A DNA stretch of 64,000 nt from Ornithinimicrobium sp. INDO-MA30-4 (GCF_021535045.1 NZ_CP091056.1:1612001-1676000), one strand, 5' to 3'; shown: positions 9,319-19,872, counted from the stretch's first letter. Translations and numbers: made by a program. Notes: generated by a model not told the origin, from the letters alone.

Positions 9319-10460
9319 ATGGCCGTGCAACGAGTGCTCCCCACCGAAGAAGCTGAGGACCTGATCGAGCTGGTCCGCGACATCGTGGCGGAGCAGTTGC
9401 TCCCCCAGGTCGACGCGGCCGAAGCCGAAGGGCGATTCCCGCGAGAGGTTTTCGCGATGCTGGGCGAAACCGGGCTCCTCACGTTGCCTTATTCAGAGAG
9501 CAAGGGTGGCGGCGGTCAGCCCTATGAGGTTTACCTGCAAGTCCTCGAAGAGATTGCCTACGGCTGGACCTCGGTCGCAGTCGGGGTCTCCGTGCACTCC
9601 CTGACCTGCTTCCCGCCAGCCACGGCGGCAACCCCGAGCAGCAGGAGAAGTACCTGCCCGCGATGATGAGCGGCTCGCAATTAGGCGCTTACTGCCTGTC
9701 TGAGCCGCAGGCCGGCTCCGACGTTGCAGCCATCCGCACCAAGGCCACTGCGACCGAGGATGGGTATGCGCTGACCGGCAACAAGGCCTGGATCAGCCAC
9801 GCAGGGCACGCCGACTTCTACACGACCTTCGCCCGCACCAGCGACGACAAAGGCAAGGGGCTCTCCTGTTTCTTGGTGCCTTCCGATGCTGATGGCCTGA
9901 CCTTCGCCGAGCCCGAAAAGAAGATGGGCTTGCACTGCTGACCCGGTCGCTGAAGTCCTCTTCGATCAGACGCCCGTCGACGCAGATCGCCTGATCGGCA
10001 AGCCTGGTCAGGGCATGGCCATCGCCCTTGCTGCTCTGGAGGCTGGCCGGCTCGGGATTTCCGCTGTTGCTGTCGGCCTAGCGCAACGTGCCCTTGATGT
10101 CGCGTCACAGTATGCGGGCGAGCGCGAGCAGTTTGGCAAGCCGATTATTGCCAACCAGGGCCTGGCTTTTTTGCTCGCCGACATGGCCGCTGCCGTGGGC
10201 TCAGCCCGCGCCGCTTATCTACACGCCGCACGCCTGAAGGACGCGGGCAAACCGCATACCTTGAGGCGTCCATCGCCAAGCTCACGGCCACCGACGCGGC
10301 GATGAAGGTCACCACGGATGCGGTCCAGGTGCTGGGCGGTTATGGCTACACGACGGACTTCCCGGTTGAGCGCTTCATGCGCGAAGCCAAGGTCATGCAA
10401 ATCTTTGAAGGCACGAACCAAATCCAGCGACTGGTCATCTCGCGCCAGTTGACGTCCTAA
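9319..10460 (+). CDS. Acyl-CoA dehydrogenase
   Basis: FAD-dependent enzyme for alpha,beta-dehydrogenation of acyl-CoA. About 380 residues, the normal family length. Visible: [18 protein letters not shown] and [13 protein letters not shown] (flavin/substrate region), [12 protein letters not shown], and VLGGYGYT...FEGTNQIQR, whose Glu is the usual catalytic base. Frames break near 9625, 9940 and 10250; the protein resumes each time in another frame. An SDR follows 15 bases downstream, so the pair probably acts in one fatty-acid or branched-chain acyl degradation route. Confidence 0.85.
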
Positions 10461-10475
10461 ACCTCAGGAGGATCA

Positions 10476-11246
10476 ATGGAGATCACCGACAACACCGTCG
10501 CCCTCATCACGGGCGGTGCCAGCGGACTTGGCGAAGCCACCGCCCGACGACTGCTCGCTGACGGCGCCAGGGTTGTGTTGGTCGACCTCGCCGGTGGCCC
10601 CGGCGAAGCACTGGCCGAAGAGTTGGGCGACAAGGCCGCTTTGCGCCTGCTGACGTCCGCGACGAAGACCAGGTGCGGGCGGCCATCGAGACCGCGACTG
10701 GCTTAGGTGAGTTGCGAATTGTCGTCAACTGCGCCGGTGTCGCCACCCCGGTCGGATCATCTCCAAGCGCGGCACACTGGGCTTGGATGACTACCGCAAT
10801 GTCATCGAGATCAACCTGATCGGAACCTTCAACGTGCTGCGCTTGGCCGCCGAGCACATGCTGACCTTAGAGCCGTTAGCTGGCGAGCACGCCGACCGCG
10901 GCGTCATCATCATGACCGCCTCAGTTGCCGCTTTTGATGGCCAAATCGGACAGGCCGCGTATGCCTCCAGCAAGGCGGGCGTCGCGGGCCTCACCCTAAC
11001 CGCTGCTCGCGACCTGGCGGACAAAGCCATTCGCGTGATGACCATTGCGCCTGGTGTCTTTGAGACGCCGATGATGGCTGGCCTGCCGGGCGAAGTGAAA
11101 GACTCCCTCGAAGCGCTCGTGCCGCATCCCTCGCGCCTGGGCAAGCCCGCGGAGTATGCGTCACTCGCCGCCCACATCGTTGAGAACCCCTGCTCAATGG
11201 TGAAGTGATTCGCCTGGACGGTGCGCTGCGGATGCCTCCGCGCTGA
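10476..11246 (+). CDS. SDR, probable 3-hydroxyacyl-CoA dehydrogenase type II
   Basis: Short-chain dehydrogenase of about 256 residues with an AGGAGG site before the [21 protein letters not shown] binds [14 protein letters not shown] and [15 protein letters not shown] follow; AYASSKAGV is the Tyr-x-x-x-Lys active site; [11 protein letters not shown] is typical of the HSD17B10-like group. The frame breaks near 10655, 10750 and 11195. The repaired end reads [16 protein letters not shown] with stop at 11246. Its pairing with the acyl-CoA dehydrogenase supports a beta-oxidation step. Confidence 0.8.
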
Positions 11247-11271
11247 GCGCAGCCAAAGAGAGACCACGGCT

Positions 11272-11310
11272 GAACCCGGTTGAGAAGCACCTCGCCTCTC
11301 AACCGGGTTC
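11272..11310. terminator. Bidirectional terminator
   Basis: A perfect 14-bp stem (GAACCCGGTTGAGA and its complement) with an 11-base loop lies between the convergent SDR and nrdF genes. No long T-run follows, but position and stem strength fit termination from both sides. Confidence 0.75.
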
Positions 11311-11362
11311 TCCGGTTTCTAGCAGCCTGCCGGGACCGGCCGCGTTTGCGGCGACCAGCTAG

Positions 11363-12402
<1,040 letters not shown>

Positions 12403-12416
12403 CAGGTTCTCCAGTC

Positions 12417-14591
12417 TTAGATCGCGCAGCTGACGCAGTCTTGAATTTCGGTGCCAGCCATCGCGGACTGCCGCAGGCGGATGTAATAGAGCGTCTTGAT
12501 GCCCTTGCGCCAGGCGTAGATCTGCGCGCGGTTGATGTCTCTGGTGGTTGCCTCATCGGTGAAGAAGAGCGTGCAACTCAACCCCTGGTCGACGTGCTTG
12601 GTGGCCGCCGCATACGTGTCGATGATGCGCTCGTAGCCAACCTCGTAGGCATCCTCAAAGAACTCAAAGTTGTCGTCGTTCAGATGCGGCGCCGGGTAGT
12701 ACACGCGCCCCAGACGGCCCTCCTTACGGATCTCGACCTTGGCCGCGACCGGGTGAATCGAGGCGGTCGCGTGGTTGATATAGCTGATCGAGCCGGTCGG
12801 CGCGACGGCCTGCAGGTTGCGGTTGTAGAGGCCGCCTTCCATCACGTCAGCCTTGAGGTCAGCCCAGTCTTCATGGGTCGGCAGGTGGACTCCGGCCAAC
12901 TCAAAGACCTCTGCCACCCGCTGCGTTGCTGGGCTCAGGTCACGCTCCAGATAGCGGTCGAAGTAGCGACCGTTGGCATATTCGGAGTCCGCGAACCCGA
13001 CGAAAGCCTCACCCCGCTCGGTGGCGATCCGATTCGAAGCCCGCAGCGCATGGAAGGTGATCGCACCGAAATACATGTCGGTAAAATCGATTCCCTCAGC
13101 CGAGCCATACCGGATGTGTTGGCTGCACAGATAGCCGTGCAAGTTCATCTGGCCCAGCCCGATCGCGTGCGACTGGGAGTTGCCGAGGTCGACCGATGGC
13201 ACGCACGCAACATTGCTCTGATCCGAAACCGAGGTCAGCCCGCGCACCGCCACCTCAACCGCGCAGCCAAAGTCAGGGCCAGCCATCATCGAGGCAATGT
13301 TCATCGAGCCGAGGTTGCACGAGATGTCGCTGCCCATCTGGTCATATCAAGCGACTCGTTGAGCACGCTGGGGCTGTTGACCTGCAAGATCTCCGAGCAC
13401 AGGTTGGACATGTTGATGTGTCCGGGGATCGGGTTGTCGCGGTTCACGGTGTCTTCAAAGAAGAGGTACGGGTAGCCCGATTCGAACTGCAACTCCGCCA
13501 CTGTCTTAAAGAAGGTGCGGGCGCTGATTTTGGTTGACCGGATCCGCGGGTCAGCCACCAACTCGTCGTAGTGCTGCCCCACGCCCAGGTCAGACATTGG
13601 CACTCCATAAACCCGTTCGATGTCATACGGGCTGAACAGGTGCATGTCCTCGTTGCGACGAGCCAACTCAAACGTGACGTCTGGGACCACAAGCCCCAGC
13701 GACAACGACTTGATCCGGATCTTTTCGTCGGCGTTCTCGCGCTTGGTGTCCAAAAACTGCATGACATCAGGGTGGTGCGCGTGCAGATAGACAGCACCGG
13801 CACCCTGGCGAGCGCCAAGTTGGTTGGCGTAGGAGAAGGAGTCTTCGAGGATCTTCATCACCGGCACGACACCGGAAGACTGGTCCTGAATTTGCTTGAT
13901 CAGGGCGCCGCGCTCACGCAGGTTGGTGAGCAGCAACGCGACACCGCCACCACGCTTAGATAGTTGCAGCGCCGAGTTCACGCCGCGGCCAATTGACTCG
14001 AGGTTATCTTCGAGGCGCAGCAGGAAGCACGACACCAATTCACCCCGTTGGGCCTTGCCCGCGTTCAGGAAGGTCGGAGGTCGCCGGCTGGAAACGACCG
14101 CTCAGCATCTCAGCGACAAGTCGCTTGGCGAGCACCTCATCCCCCTCGCCCAGTGCCAAAGCAGTCATCACCACGCGGTCTTCAAAACGCTCGAGGTAGT
14201 GGTCACCGTCAAACGACTTCAGTGCATACGAGGTGTAGAACTTAAACGCGCCCAAGAAGGTCGCAAACCGGAAACCGGCGCCGTGCGCTTGCTCAAACAG
14301 GTCAGCGACAAAATCTTGCGAGTATGCGCGCAGCACCTCACCGTCGTAGTACTCGTGCTCGACGAGCCAGGCAGCCCGCTGGGTTAACGAGGAGAAGGTG
14401 CGCTCACGAGGGCGAACATGCTGGACGACATACTCACGGGCTGCTTGCTGGTCCTTGTCTAGCTGCAGTTTTCCGTCGCAGTCATAGATGTTGAGCATCG
14501 CGTTCAGCGCGTGATAATCCTTGCGCTCCCCCACTGATGCTGCTTGCACACTCGGCGCAGACGTGAATTCGGAAAGGTCGATGGTGCTCAT
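12417..14591 (-). CDS. nrdE: Class Ib ribonucleotide reductase, large (catalytic) subunit
   Basis: About 725 residues in three frame pieces (14591-14040, 14038-13301, 13337-12417) that together cover the whole NrdE family. Visible: [32 protein letters not shown] (active-site Cys), [10 protein letters not shown], a [12 protein letters not shown] loop, [12 protein letters not shown] near the end and the C-terminal redox tail DCVSCAI. The ATG at 14591 overlaps the nrdI stop (ATGA), so translation is probably coupled. The breaks near 14039 and 13330 look like single-base losses. It works with NrdF, NrdI and normally NrdH; no nrdH is seen here. Confidence 0.92.
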
Positions 14592-15058
14592 GCTGCGACC
14601 CCCATCGGCAGGTGCTGTTGCCACAAGTTCTCCAAGCGGTTGTTGACGATGTCGACGTCGCTGGGGGTGCCCAGCAACTCGAAACGGTGAAGTTGAGGCA
14701 CGCCACATTTGGCCGAGATGACTCGACCAGCCAGGCAGTAGGCGGCCCCGAAGTTGGTGTTGCCCGAGCTAATGACGCCGCGCAGCAGCGCGCGATTGCT
14801 CGGATCATTGAGGAAGGTTGCGACCTGACGAGGCACCGCGCTCTTGCTGTCTCCCCCGCCATACGTGGGCGTGATCAGCACGTATGGCTTGCTAGCGGCG
14901 ATCAAGCCGTCCAGTCGCGGTCGCAGCGGGATGCGCCGGGCTGGCGAGTCCAAACGTTGGACGAAGCGGTGAGTGTTCTCCGAGATGCTCGAAAAATATA
15001 TGAGCTCGGTGTCGAGTGCGGCGAAATCTCGCAAAGTCCCTCCACGGACAATGCGCAC
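14588..15058 (-). CDS. nrdI: NrdI flavodoxin-like protein, NrdF activator
   Basis: Class Ib accessory flavoprotein that supplies oxidant for assembly of the NrdF manganese-tyrosyl cofactor. [17 protein letters not shown] is the flavin phosphate loop, with [15 protein letters not shown] and [15 protein letters not shown] typical of NrdI. The start is uncertain: GTG at 15058 has no clear ribosome site, while a TTG at 15034 has GGAGGG only 3 bases upstream. The gene follows a cobalamin riboswitch and overlaps nrdE by 4 bases. Confidence 0.88.
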   Translation of the reverse strand: MRIVRGGTLRDFAALDTELIYFSSISENTHRFVQRLDSPARRIPLRPRLDGLIAASKPYVLITPTYGGGDSKSAVPRQVATFLNDPSNRALLRGVISSGNTNFGAAYCLAGRVISAKCGVPQLHRFELLGTPSDVDIVNNRLENLWQQHLPMGVAA

Positions 15059-15100
15059 GTTCGAGAGGGTTCGACAACGGGGGCAGCACGCCTAAAGCTG

Positions 15101-15127
15101 GGCAGCCTGCACGCGTCGCCGCTGCCC
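15101..15127 (-). terminator. Hairpin between riboswitch and nrdI (possible expression platform)
   Basis: Minus-strand stem GGGCAGC/GCTGCCC lies about 45 bases upstream of the nrdI start and downstream of the riboswitch core. It is followed by AGCTTTA, a weak T-run. It could be the terminator or sequestering stem controlled by cobalamin binding, but I cannot see a clear competing antiterminator. Confidence 0.4.
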
Positions 15128-15159
15128 TCCCTCGGGGCGCTGGCGAGCCGTCACGCGGT

Positions 15160-15350
15160 TGCGTGCGGCGTAGCGGGCAGGTCTTCGGACTCATGGGCTC
15201 GGGCTGGATCGCCCTCCTACTAGCCGTCGCTTCCCAGGTCGAACCCAGTGCTTTTGACGGCGGTCGTTCCCATATACCGCTGCCGGGGCAGTCCCGGATT
15301 CACACCGGGTTCCCTCTTGCCTCACCGCCCCGGTTTGGGCGGTGAACCAA
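15160..15350 (-). ncRNA. Cobalamin (B12) riboswitch upstream of nrdIEF
   Basis: Read on the minus strand, the segment has the hallmarks of the adenosylcobalamin riboswitch in order: GAGGGAACCCGGTGTGAATC, then CGGGACTGCCCCGGCAGCGG, and the B12 box AGTCCGAAGACCTGCC at 15191-15176. These are the most conserved parts of the family. It lies 120 bases upstream of nrdI on the same strand, so B12 should repress nrdI-nrdE-nrdF. The ends of the structure are estimated. The divergent sugE gene is on the other strand and not a target. Confidence 0.92.
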
Positions 15351-15480
15351 CTACTGATGCGTACGCTACATCTAGTACCTAAGATAATCAACAGCCCGAC
15401 ATCTTGTGTTTGCTTCCAGATGTATTGGATATCTGTGATACGTGCGGCACGATCAGTGCTACACCATCGAAGGAGACATC

Positions 15481-15795
15481 GTGGCGTGGATTGTTCTGGT
15501 CGTATCCGGGATATTGGAAGCCATCTGGGCCACGGCCCTGGGCAAGTCTGATGGCTTCACCAAACTCGGGCCCTCGATTGTCTTCGGCGTCGCCATCGTG
15601 GCAAGCATGGGCGGCCTGGCGTATGCGATGCGCGCCATTCCCGTCGGCACCGCCTATGTGGTGTGGGTTGCCATCGGGGCGGTTGGCACCGTCACCTACG
15701 CCATGGCCACGGGCGGCGAGCCATTCTCAATCATCAAGGCGCTGCTTCTCGCTGGGATCATTGGCTGCGTTATTGGCCTGAAGGTCGTCAGCTAG
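15481..15795 (+). CDS. sugE: Small multidrug resistance family exporter, SugE/Gdx type
   Basis: 104 residues with four membrane helices, the standard SMR size. The N-terminal LVVSGILEAIWATALGKSDG contains the invariant Glu and the K-S-x-G-F signature of the SugE (guanidinium exporter) branch, not the EmrE branch. The GTG start at 15481 has GAAGGAG 5-6 bases upstream. Family knowledge suggests proton-coupled export of guanidinium or quaternary ammonium as a dual-topology dimer. No guanidine riboswitch is evident upstream. Confidence 0.85.
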   Translation: MAWIVLVVSGILEAIWATALGKSDGFTKLGPSIVFGVAIVASMGGLAYAMRAIPVGTAYVVWVAIGAVGTVTYAMATGGEPFSIIKALLLAGIIGCVIGLKVVS

Positions 15796-15826
15796 AAATC
15801 ACTTCTAGTTGCCTGCGCTGCTCGGG

Positions 15827-16526
15827 CTAACGAGAGATCGAGCACTCGATCCTATTGATCAGCGACTCTACACCGATCTCGAATTCTTGGTCACTCGTGT
15901 CTTCGCTGAGACGGGGTTTCATCCGACGCACGAGCGGCGCATCATCAAGGACGAGGCCAGGGTCTTGCTCGCCGGTGGGGCCCTCGCGCTCGCTCAGCGG
16001 GACGATACTTTCACCACGCACCGCCACCTCTAACAAAAGCGAACCGACAAGAAATCCAGTGAACACCTTGTACGCGTCAACGGCCCGAGCGTCGCTGAAA
16101 CCTCGGTCTGTCATTGACTGCAGAAAATGCTCGACGAGATCAATGCTGCGTAACGGGGGCGTAACCACGGCGCCGCAGGGTGCCTTGTCGCAACCAGTGG
16201 AAACACAGCAGGATGAGCGATGGCTATCTTGCGGATTTCGTGGGCCATTAACTGCAGATAATTTTGCCAACTCGTGGGCTCCTGGGCATCAATATTGTCA
16301 GTGACACCATCGAGAAGTGCGTCTACCACCGCGTCGAGGAGGTCTTCACGTCCAGAAACATAGCGATAGAGGGACATCGCCTCCACGCCCAAATCCTTGC
16401 CGAGACGACGCATCGTCAATGCGTCCGCCCCGGATTGATCGATAGCCGCAATGGCTGCCTGGACGATCTGGGGCCGGTTAAGGAAGGGCGTGCCGAGTCA
16501 TGGGCCGAGGTCTGCGTTTGGGTCAT
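15827..16526 (-). CDS. TetR-family regulator with TetR_C-type ligand domain
   Basis: The N-terminal DNA-binding domain reads QIVQAAIAAIDQSGADALT then MRRLGKDLGVEAMSLYRYV, a typical TetR helix-turn-helix. The C-terminal part (ARAVDAYKVFTGFLVGSLLL) resembles the tetracycline-repressor-like C-terminal domain common in actinobacteria. Frames break near 16480 and 16160-16200. The start is ATG 16526 (MTQTQTSAHDSAR). It is convergent with sugE, and a small conserved gene is divergent, so the regulated target is unknown. Confidence 0.75.
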
Positions 16527-16605
16527 CTGTTTTCTCATTTGCCTATAGCCTGCCATCAAATTGCTGAACTTGCCAGGTTGCGGAGTAGTGGTCAGTCACA
16601 TACGT

Positions 16606-16616
16606 TTACTTCGTAA
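16606..16616. promoter_or_regulatory. TTAC-N3-GTAA palindrome, site 1
   Basis: TTACTTCGTAA, flanked as GTTTAC...GTAAGC, about 40 bases upstream of the small gene at 16657. It is one of seven exact copies in this cluster; see the finding on the shared operator. Confidence 0.7.
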
Positions 16617-16656
16617 GCAGCAATGACGCTGCCGACACCGGAGATAGGAGTTCGTC

Positions 16657-16830
16657 ATGGAGATCTCGAAACAAAAGATTATTGACATGCTCAAAAACCG
16701 CGGGGACCACGACAAGGCTCAGAAGGCCGAGTCCGACCTGCCCGAGAAGGTCGACACCGAAAAGGACCAGGGCACCCTGGAAAAGTTCGGCATTAATTTG
16801 TCCGATCTAACTGGTGGTTTCAGCCTCTGA
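16657..16830 (+). CDS. Conserved small charged protein
   Basis: 57 residues from an ATG with ATAGGAG upstream: MEISKQKIIDMLKNRGDHDK, then AQKAESDLPEKVDTEKDQG and a short tail LEKFGINLSDLTGG. The pattern (K-I-x-D-x-L-x-x-R-G-D-x-x-K-A-x-x-A-E-x-x-L-P) is one I know from many actinobacterial genomes, where it has no assigned role. It is preceded by a TTAC-N3-GTAA site and followed by a strong terminator, so it is a single-gene unit of the stress cluster. Confidence 0.75.
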   Translation: MEISKQKIIDMLKNRGDHDKAQKAESDLPEKVDTEKDQGTLEKFGINLSDLTGGFSL

Positions 16831-16845
16831 ACCTCGCTCCATAAA

Positions 16846-16878
16846 GCAGGGCCCGGACCGTAGCGGTCTGGGCCCTGC
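16846..16878. terminator. Bidirectional terminator
   Basis: 15-bp stem (GCAGGGCCCGGACCG with its complement, one G-T pair) and a 3-base loop lie between the convergent small gene and the DUF4235 gene. Confidence 0.8.
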
Positions 16879-16893
16879 CTCATTGCGCTTAAC

Positions 16894-17166
16894 TTAAGCA
16901 GCGACAGATTCAGGCAGATGGCCTTTTCGCTTCGCATAGGCTTGCGTGGACTTGTGATTGACCGTCACTTTAATCAACTGCACCACCGCCCCAGAGACGA
17001 GGGCAAACATCACAGCTTCGCCCCAGTTGACCTCGGGGTCTTCGGGATTACTAGGCGAGTTGCTCCCTGTCACGAACTTCCACGTGCCCTCGGTAACCTT
17101 TTTGGCAAGCACGCCAGCTCCGATCGCAGCGCCCGTAGTAGCCAGGCTCCAAAGCTTGTCACTCAT
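16894..17166 (-). CDS. DUF4235 membrane protein
   Basis: 90 residues with two hydrophobic segments: WSLATTGAAIGAGVLAKKVT at the start and VMFALVSGAVVQLIKVTV further on. The layout K-x-W...G-x-x-x-G...A-x-x-x-x-x-x-G-T-W-x-x-x-T-G matches DUF4235, an actinobacterial family of unknown function. The ATG at 17166 has GAGGAG 6 bases before it. It is transcribed divergently from the YtxH-like gene; a TTAC-N3-GTAA site and a near match (17236-17246) lie between them. Confidence 0.8.
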   Translation of the reverse strand: MSDKLWSLATTGAAIGAGVLAKKVTEGTWKFVTGSNSPSNPEDPEVNWGEAVMFALVSGAVVQLIKVTVNHKSTQAYAKRKGHLPESVAA

Positions 17167-17248
17167 GTGTTCTCCTCGAATAGGTAGGGACGGCTTGATC
17201 AAAGCCGGGTCATCCAAAGCTTGCATCGCTCCTGCGTACGCCGTAAGT

Positions 17249-17259
17249 TTACATAGTAA
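17249..17259. promoter_or_regulatory. TTAC-N3-GTAA palindrome, site 2
   Basis: TTACATAGTAA in the divergent region between 17166 and 17317. A one-mismatch copy (GTACGCCGTAA) is at 17236-17246, giving one site per direction. Confidence 0.7.
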
Positions 17260-17316
17260 GCACTGAGGCGTGATTTGGCGACCTCAGGATTACTTCATCG
17301 ATCAGTGGGAGCAGAC

Positions 17317-17607
17317 ATGAGCAAAATTACAATGGCAGCTGCGTTCGGCGCGGGCTATATCTTCGGCAGCAAGGCTGGCCGGCAGCGCTATGAGGAATTG
17401 AAGGCCAAGGCTGAGGAGTTGTGGTCTAACCCCAAGGTGCAAGAGCAGGCAGCAAAGGTCTCCGAACAGGCTAAAGACCGGATGCCCGGCTTGAGCAACG
17501 ACTCTGGGGAGGGCTCGACGGCCGACGATTCCGAGGTCCCCTCGGTCGCAACCTACGGTGACACGTCCTTAGATGACCCAGACAAGATGGAGCACTACCG
17601 TGGCTGA
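17317..17607 (+). CDS. YtxH-like general stress protein
   Basis: 96 residues: a short hydrophobic start (ITMAAAFGAGYIFGSKAGRQ) with the G-x-x-x-G-x-x-x-G-R-x-R-Y-E-E-L motif of YtxH-like proteins, then a charged helical stretch and an acidic tail. Such proteins are membrane-tethered and linked to envelope or general stress, with no known activity. It overlaps the next gene (GTG at 17600), so a co-transcribed run follows: YtxH-like, holin-like, DUF3618, YihY. Confidence 0.75.
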   Translation: MSKITMAAAFGAGYIFGSKAGRQRYEELKAKAEELWSNPKVQEQAAKVSEQAKDRMPGLSNDSGEGSTADDSEVPSVATYGDTSLDDPDKMEHYRG

Positions 17608-18008
17608 GTCCGTATCGCCCGAGACCCGTCAGGCGTCTACCGGGGATCTGATCGCTCGGATGACCGAGCAGACGAGCACTTTGATCCGCGACGAAATGCG
17701 TCTCGCGCAAGCGGAAATGAGCGCGAAGGCCAAGCACGCTGGCACCGGTCTAGGTATGTTTGGGGTGGGGGCCTGCTGGCCTTCTTTGGCATCGCCAGCC
17801 TGATAACTACAGCCATTTTGGCGCTAGCGTTGGTGCTGCCCGCATGGGCGGCTGCGCTCATCGTGACGGCCGTCTTATTTGCCGCGGCAGCGGTGGTGTC
17901 CCTTTGGGCAAGAAACAGGTCGAGCAGGCCACGCCAGCCAAACCCGAACGCACTATGAACAACTTGCAGCACGATGTTGCCGAGGTGAAGGAGCACGCTA
18001 AGCCATGA
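17600..18008 (+). CDS. Phage-holin-family (DUF1469-like) membrane protein
   Basis: Start GTG 17600 inside the previous gene. The N-terminal helix (IARMTEQTSTLIRDEMRLAQ then AEMSAKAKHAGTGLGMFG) is the usual cytoplasmic part of this family. Two membrane segments follow (LLAFFGIASLITTAILALA and AWAAALIVTAVLFAAAAVV), then GKKQVEQATPAKPERTMNNL and a charged end. The frame breaks near 17770 (a G run) and near 17905 (a TTTGGG run). The repaired stop at 18008 overlaps the DUF3618 start. Despite the family name, a chromosomal copy in this context is not phage lysis machinery. Confidence 0.75.
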
Positions 18009-18331
18009 GCACTGCAAACGATACCGATGGCGTTTCGGATGCGAATAGCGCCGCGAACAAAGACCCTGAGCAGATCGAGGCTGACATCGCCCGCCACCGC
18101 CAAGAGTTGAGCCACACAGTCGATGAGTTGACTCAGCGACTGGACGTGAAGAAGCAGGCCCAACATAAGATGACCTCCGCAAAAGCAGAGGTTTCCGATC
18201 GACTGCAGGCCACAAAGGTTCGCGCGCAAGCTGCAGACCCTGCAGAGTTGGCCGCTATGGCGGCCCCCGCGCTTGCTGTCCTAGCCGCCGTTATCTTGGC
18301 GCTTGGCCTCATTCGCAGGAGGCGCCAATGA
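18005..18331 (+). CDS. DUF3618 protein
   Basis: 108 residues. PEQIEADIARHRQELSHTVD and ELTQRLDVK are the family signature; a single C-terminal membrane helix (LAVLAAVILALGLIRRRR) ends the protein. It overlaps both neighbours by 4 bases (ATGA), which indicates translational coupling with the holin-like and YihY genes. Function unknown; the family commonly sits in this same cluster in actinobacteria. Confidence 0.85.
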   Translation: MSTANDTDGVSDANSAANKDPEQIEADIARHRQELSHTVDELTQRLDVKKQAQHKMTSAKAEVSDRLQATKVRAQAADPAELAAMAAPALAVLAAVILALGLIRRRRQ

Positions 18332-19409
18332 GTTCGACAGCGTCGGATAGGGGCCCTAAGCGCGACGAGGCACCCCAGGCAGAGCACGAAGACAAGCCGG
18401 ACTCCCCGACTGAAATGACGAGTCCGGGATGGAAATACACCGGACGCAAGGCATTCCGAGAGTTCCTGGATGACCAGTGCACCGATCTTGCTGCGGCTTT
18501 GACGTACTACTCCGTGCTCGCAATCTTCCCCGCGCTTATCGCAATCTTCTCCCTATTGGGCCTGGTCGGGCAGAGCCAAAGGTCATCGACACCGTTCTGC
18601 CGGTGCTCAGTAGTGTCCTTGGCGAGTCCGGTGCAACAACACTGGAGCCAGTCGTGGAGTCTCTGGCCACATCTTCTGGCGCTGGACTTGCCCTCATCAT
18701 CGGTCTCGCGACGGCGTTATGGTCGGCCTCTGGTTATGTCACGGCTTTCAGCCGGGCGATGAACAAGATCTACGAAATTGGTGAAGGCCGGCCGATCTGG
18801 AAGCTACGCCCAGTGATGCTGCTCATCACTCTGGTCATGATTCTCTTTGTCGTCCTTGTTGCGTTGATGCTGGTGCTATCGGGGCCCGTAGCAACCGCCG
18901 TGGGGGACTCAATCGGCCTTGGATCAACCGTGCTAACGGTCTGGCAATTTGCCAAGTGGCCGGTCATTTTGCTGTTGGTCATGCTCATCGTGGCGATTTT
19001 GTACTATTCGACTCCGAACGTGAAGCAGCCGAAGTTTCGGTGGATCAGTGTTGGTGCCGCGATTGCCATTGTCGTGTGGGTTCTAGTCTCTGTTCTCTTC
19101 GGCTTCTACATCACAAACTTCTCGAGCTACGGGGCGACGTATGGCGCCTTCGCCGGGGTCATCATCTTCTTGTTGTACCTCTGGATCACTAACTTGGCAC
19201 TTTTGTTTGGTGCCGAGGTCGACGCTGAGATGGAGCGTTCGCGCCAGCTCTTGGCGGGTATTAAGGCAGAGAAAGACATTCAACTGCCTCCCCGCGACGA
19301 TGCCAAGATCATCAAGAACGAGGAAAAGGAGCAGGCCGACATCGACAAAGGCCGAGCTCTGCGTAGGTCGAATGGCGACACTACCGATCCGGACGGCTCA
19401 GGTAAGTAG
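18328..19409 (+). CDS. YihY/BrkB-family inner-membrane protein
   Basis: About 360 residues with several membrane helices. DLAAALTYYSVLAIFPALI is the family hallmark (A-L-x-Y-Y-x-x-x-A-I-F-P), and later SASGYVTAFSRAMNKIY and YGAFAGVIIFLLYLWI are equally typical. Tail about 60 residues, charged and cytoplasmic. The frame breaks near 18572 (GLVGQ...PKVIDTVLP). Members were once called ribonuclease BN; that activity does not belong to this family, and the function is unknown. Last gene of the coupled run; a strong terminator follows. Confidence 0.85.
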
Positions 19410-19439
19410 TAGACCGACCGCGACGTTCGCTTCATAACG

Positions 19440-19479
19440 AATACTCACCCCTGACATCGAGATATCAGGGGTGAGTATT
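19440..19479 (+). terminator. Intrinsic terminator after the YihY gene
   Basis: A perfect 15-bp stem (AATACTCACCCCTGA and its complement), 10-base loop, then TTTGTTT. It closes the 17317-19409 operon. Confidence 0.88.
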
Positions 19480-19500
19480 TGTTTAGTCTAGGGCTCGACC

Positions 19501-19689
19501 TTAATTGGGGTCAGCTGGTCCGGGACCGTGGCCGCTGTTCCCCTTCTCGTCCCCAAGCGCTTCTGCCTCAGTCTTGTGAATACGACGCTCAGCACTTTTC
19601 GCCTTGTCATTTTTCACATCGGTTTCAGCCGGGCCTGGACCGTGCTCGCCGCCACCTTCATTCGCATGGTGATCATTCGTTTTGGTCAT
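19501..19689 (-). CDS. Small hydrophilic protein
   Basis: 62 residues, no hydrophobic segment. Two copies of HGPGPA (near the start and at the end) bracket a charged helix with DVKNDKAKSAERRIHKTEAE. I do not recognise a named family. The ATG at 19689 has GAGAGG 7 bases upstream, better spaced than the in-frame ATG at 19695. A TTAC-N3-GTAA site lies 26 bases upstream, which places it in the stress cluster. Confidence 0.65.
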   Translation of the reverse strand: MTKTNDHHANEGGGEHGPGPAETDVKNDKAKSAERRIHKTEAEALGDEKGNSGHGPGPADPN

Positions 19690-19714
19690 AGTCATTCCTC
19701 TCGTGTGGGCAGGT

Positions 19715-19725
19715 TTACGAAGTAA
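19715..19725. promoter_or_regulatory. TTAC-N3-GTAA palindrome, site 3
   Basis: TTACGAAGTAA, with the extended form GTTTAC...GTAAGC, 26 bases upstream of the small gene starting at 19689. Confidence 0.7.
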
Positions 19726-19801
19726 GCCTCACCTTATTAACAACTTAGGCCACGGCTGGCTGGTACGCAACCTTCTCGCGACCTGCTGCAGCCAACTGGC
19801 A

Positions 19802-19855
19802 TGAGCAAGGCACTCGGCCCCGACTATTACTAGGCGGGGCCGAGTGCCTTGCTCA
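19802..19855 (-). terminator. Terminator after the PRC-barrel gene
   Basis: A perfect 21-bp stem (TGAGCAAGGCACTCGGCCCC and one more base, with its complement) lies just downstream of the stop of the minus-strand gene at 19873. Confidence 0.85.
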
Positions 19856-19872
19856 CTGCGCGAGGTTTACTG

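Noticed and set aside
12441..13475. A 344-residue plus-strand frame inside nrdE
   Set aside because: Mirror frame of the strongly conserved nrdE coding sequence.
15392..15480. Guanidine riboswitch before sugE
   Set aside because: None of the conserved guanidine-riboswitch motifs could be recognised in this short leader.
17600..18008. Prophage signal from the holin-family gene
   Set aside because: No other phage gene is near; the family is a regular member of this chromosomal stress cluster.
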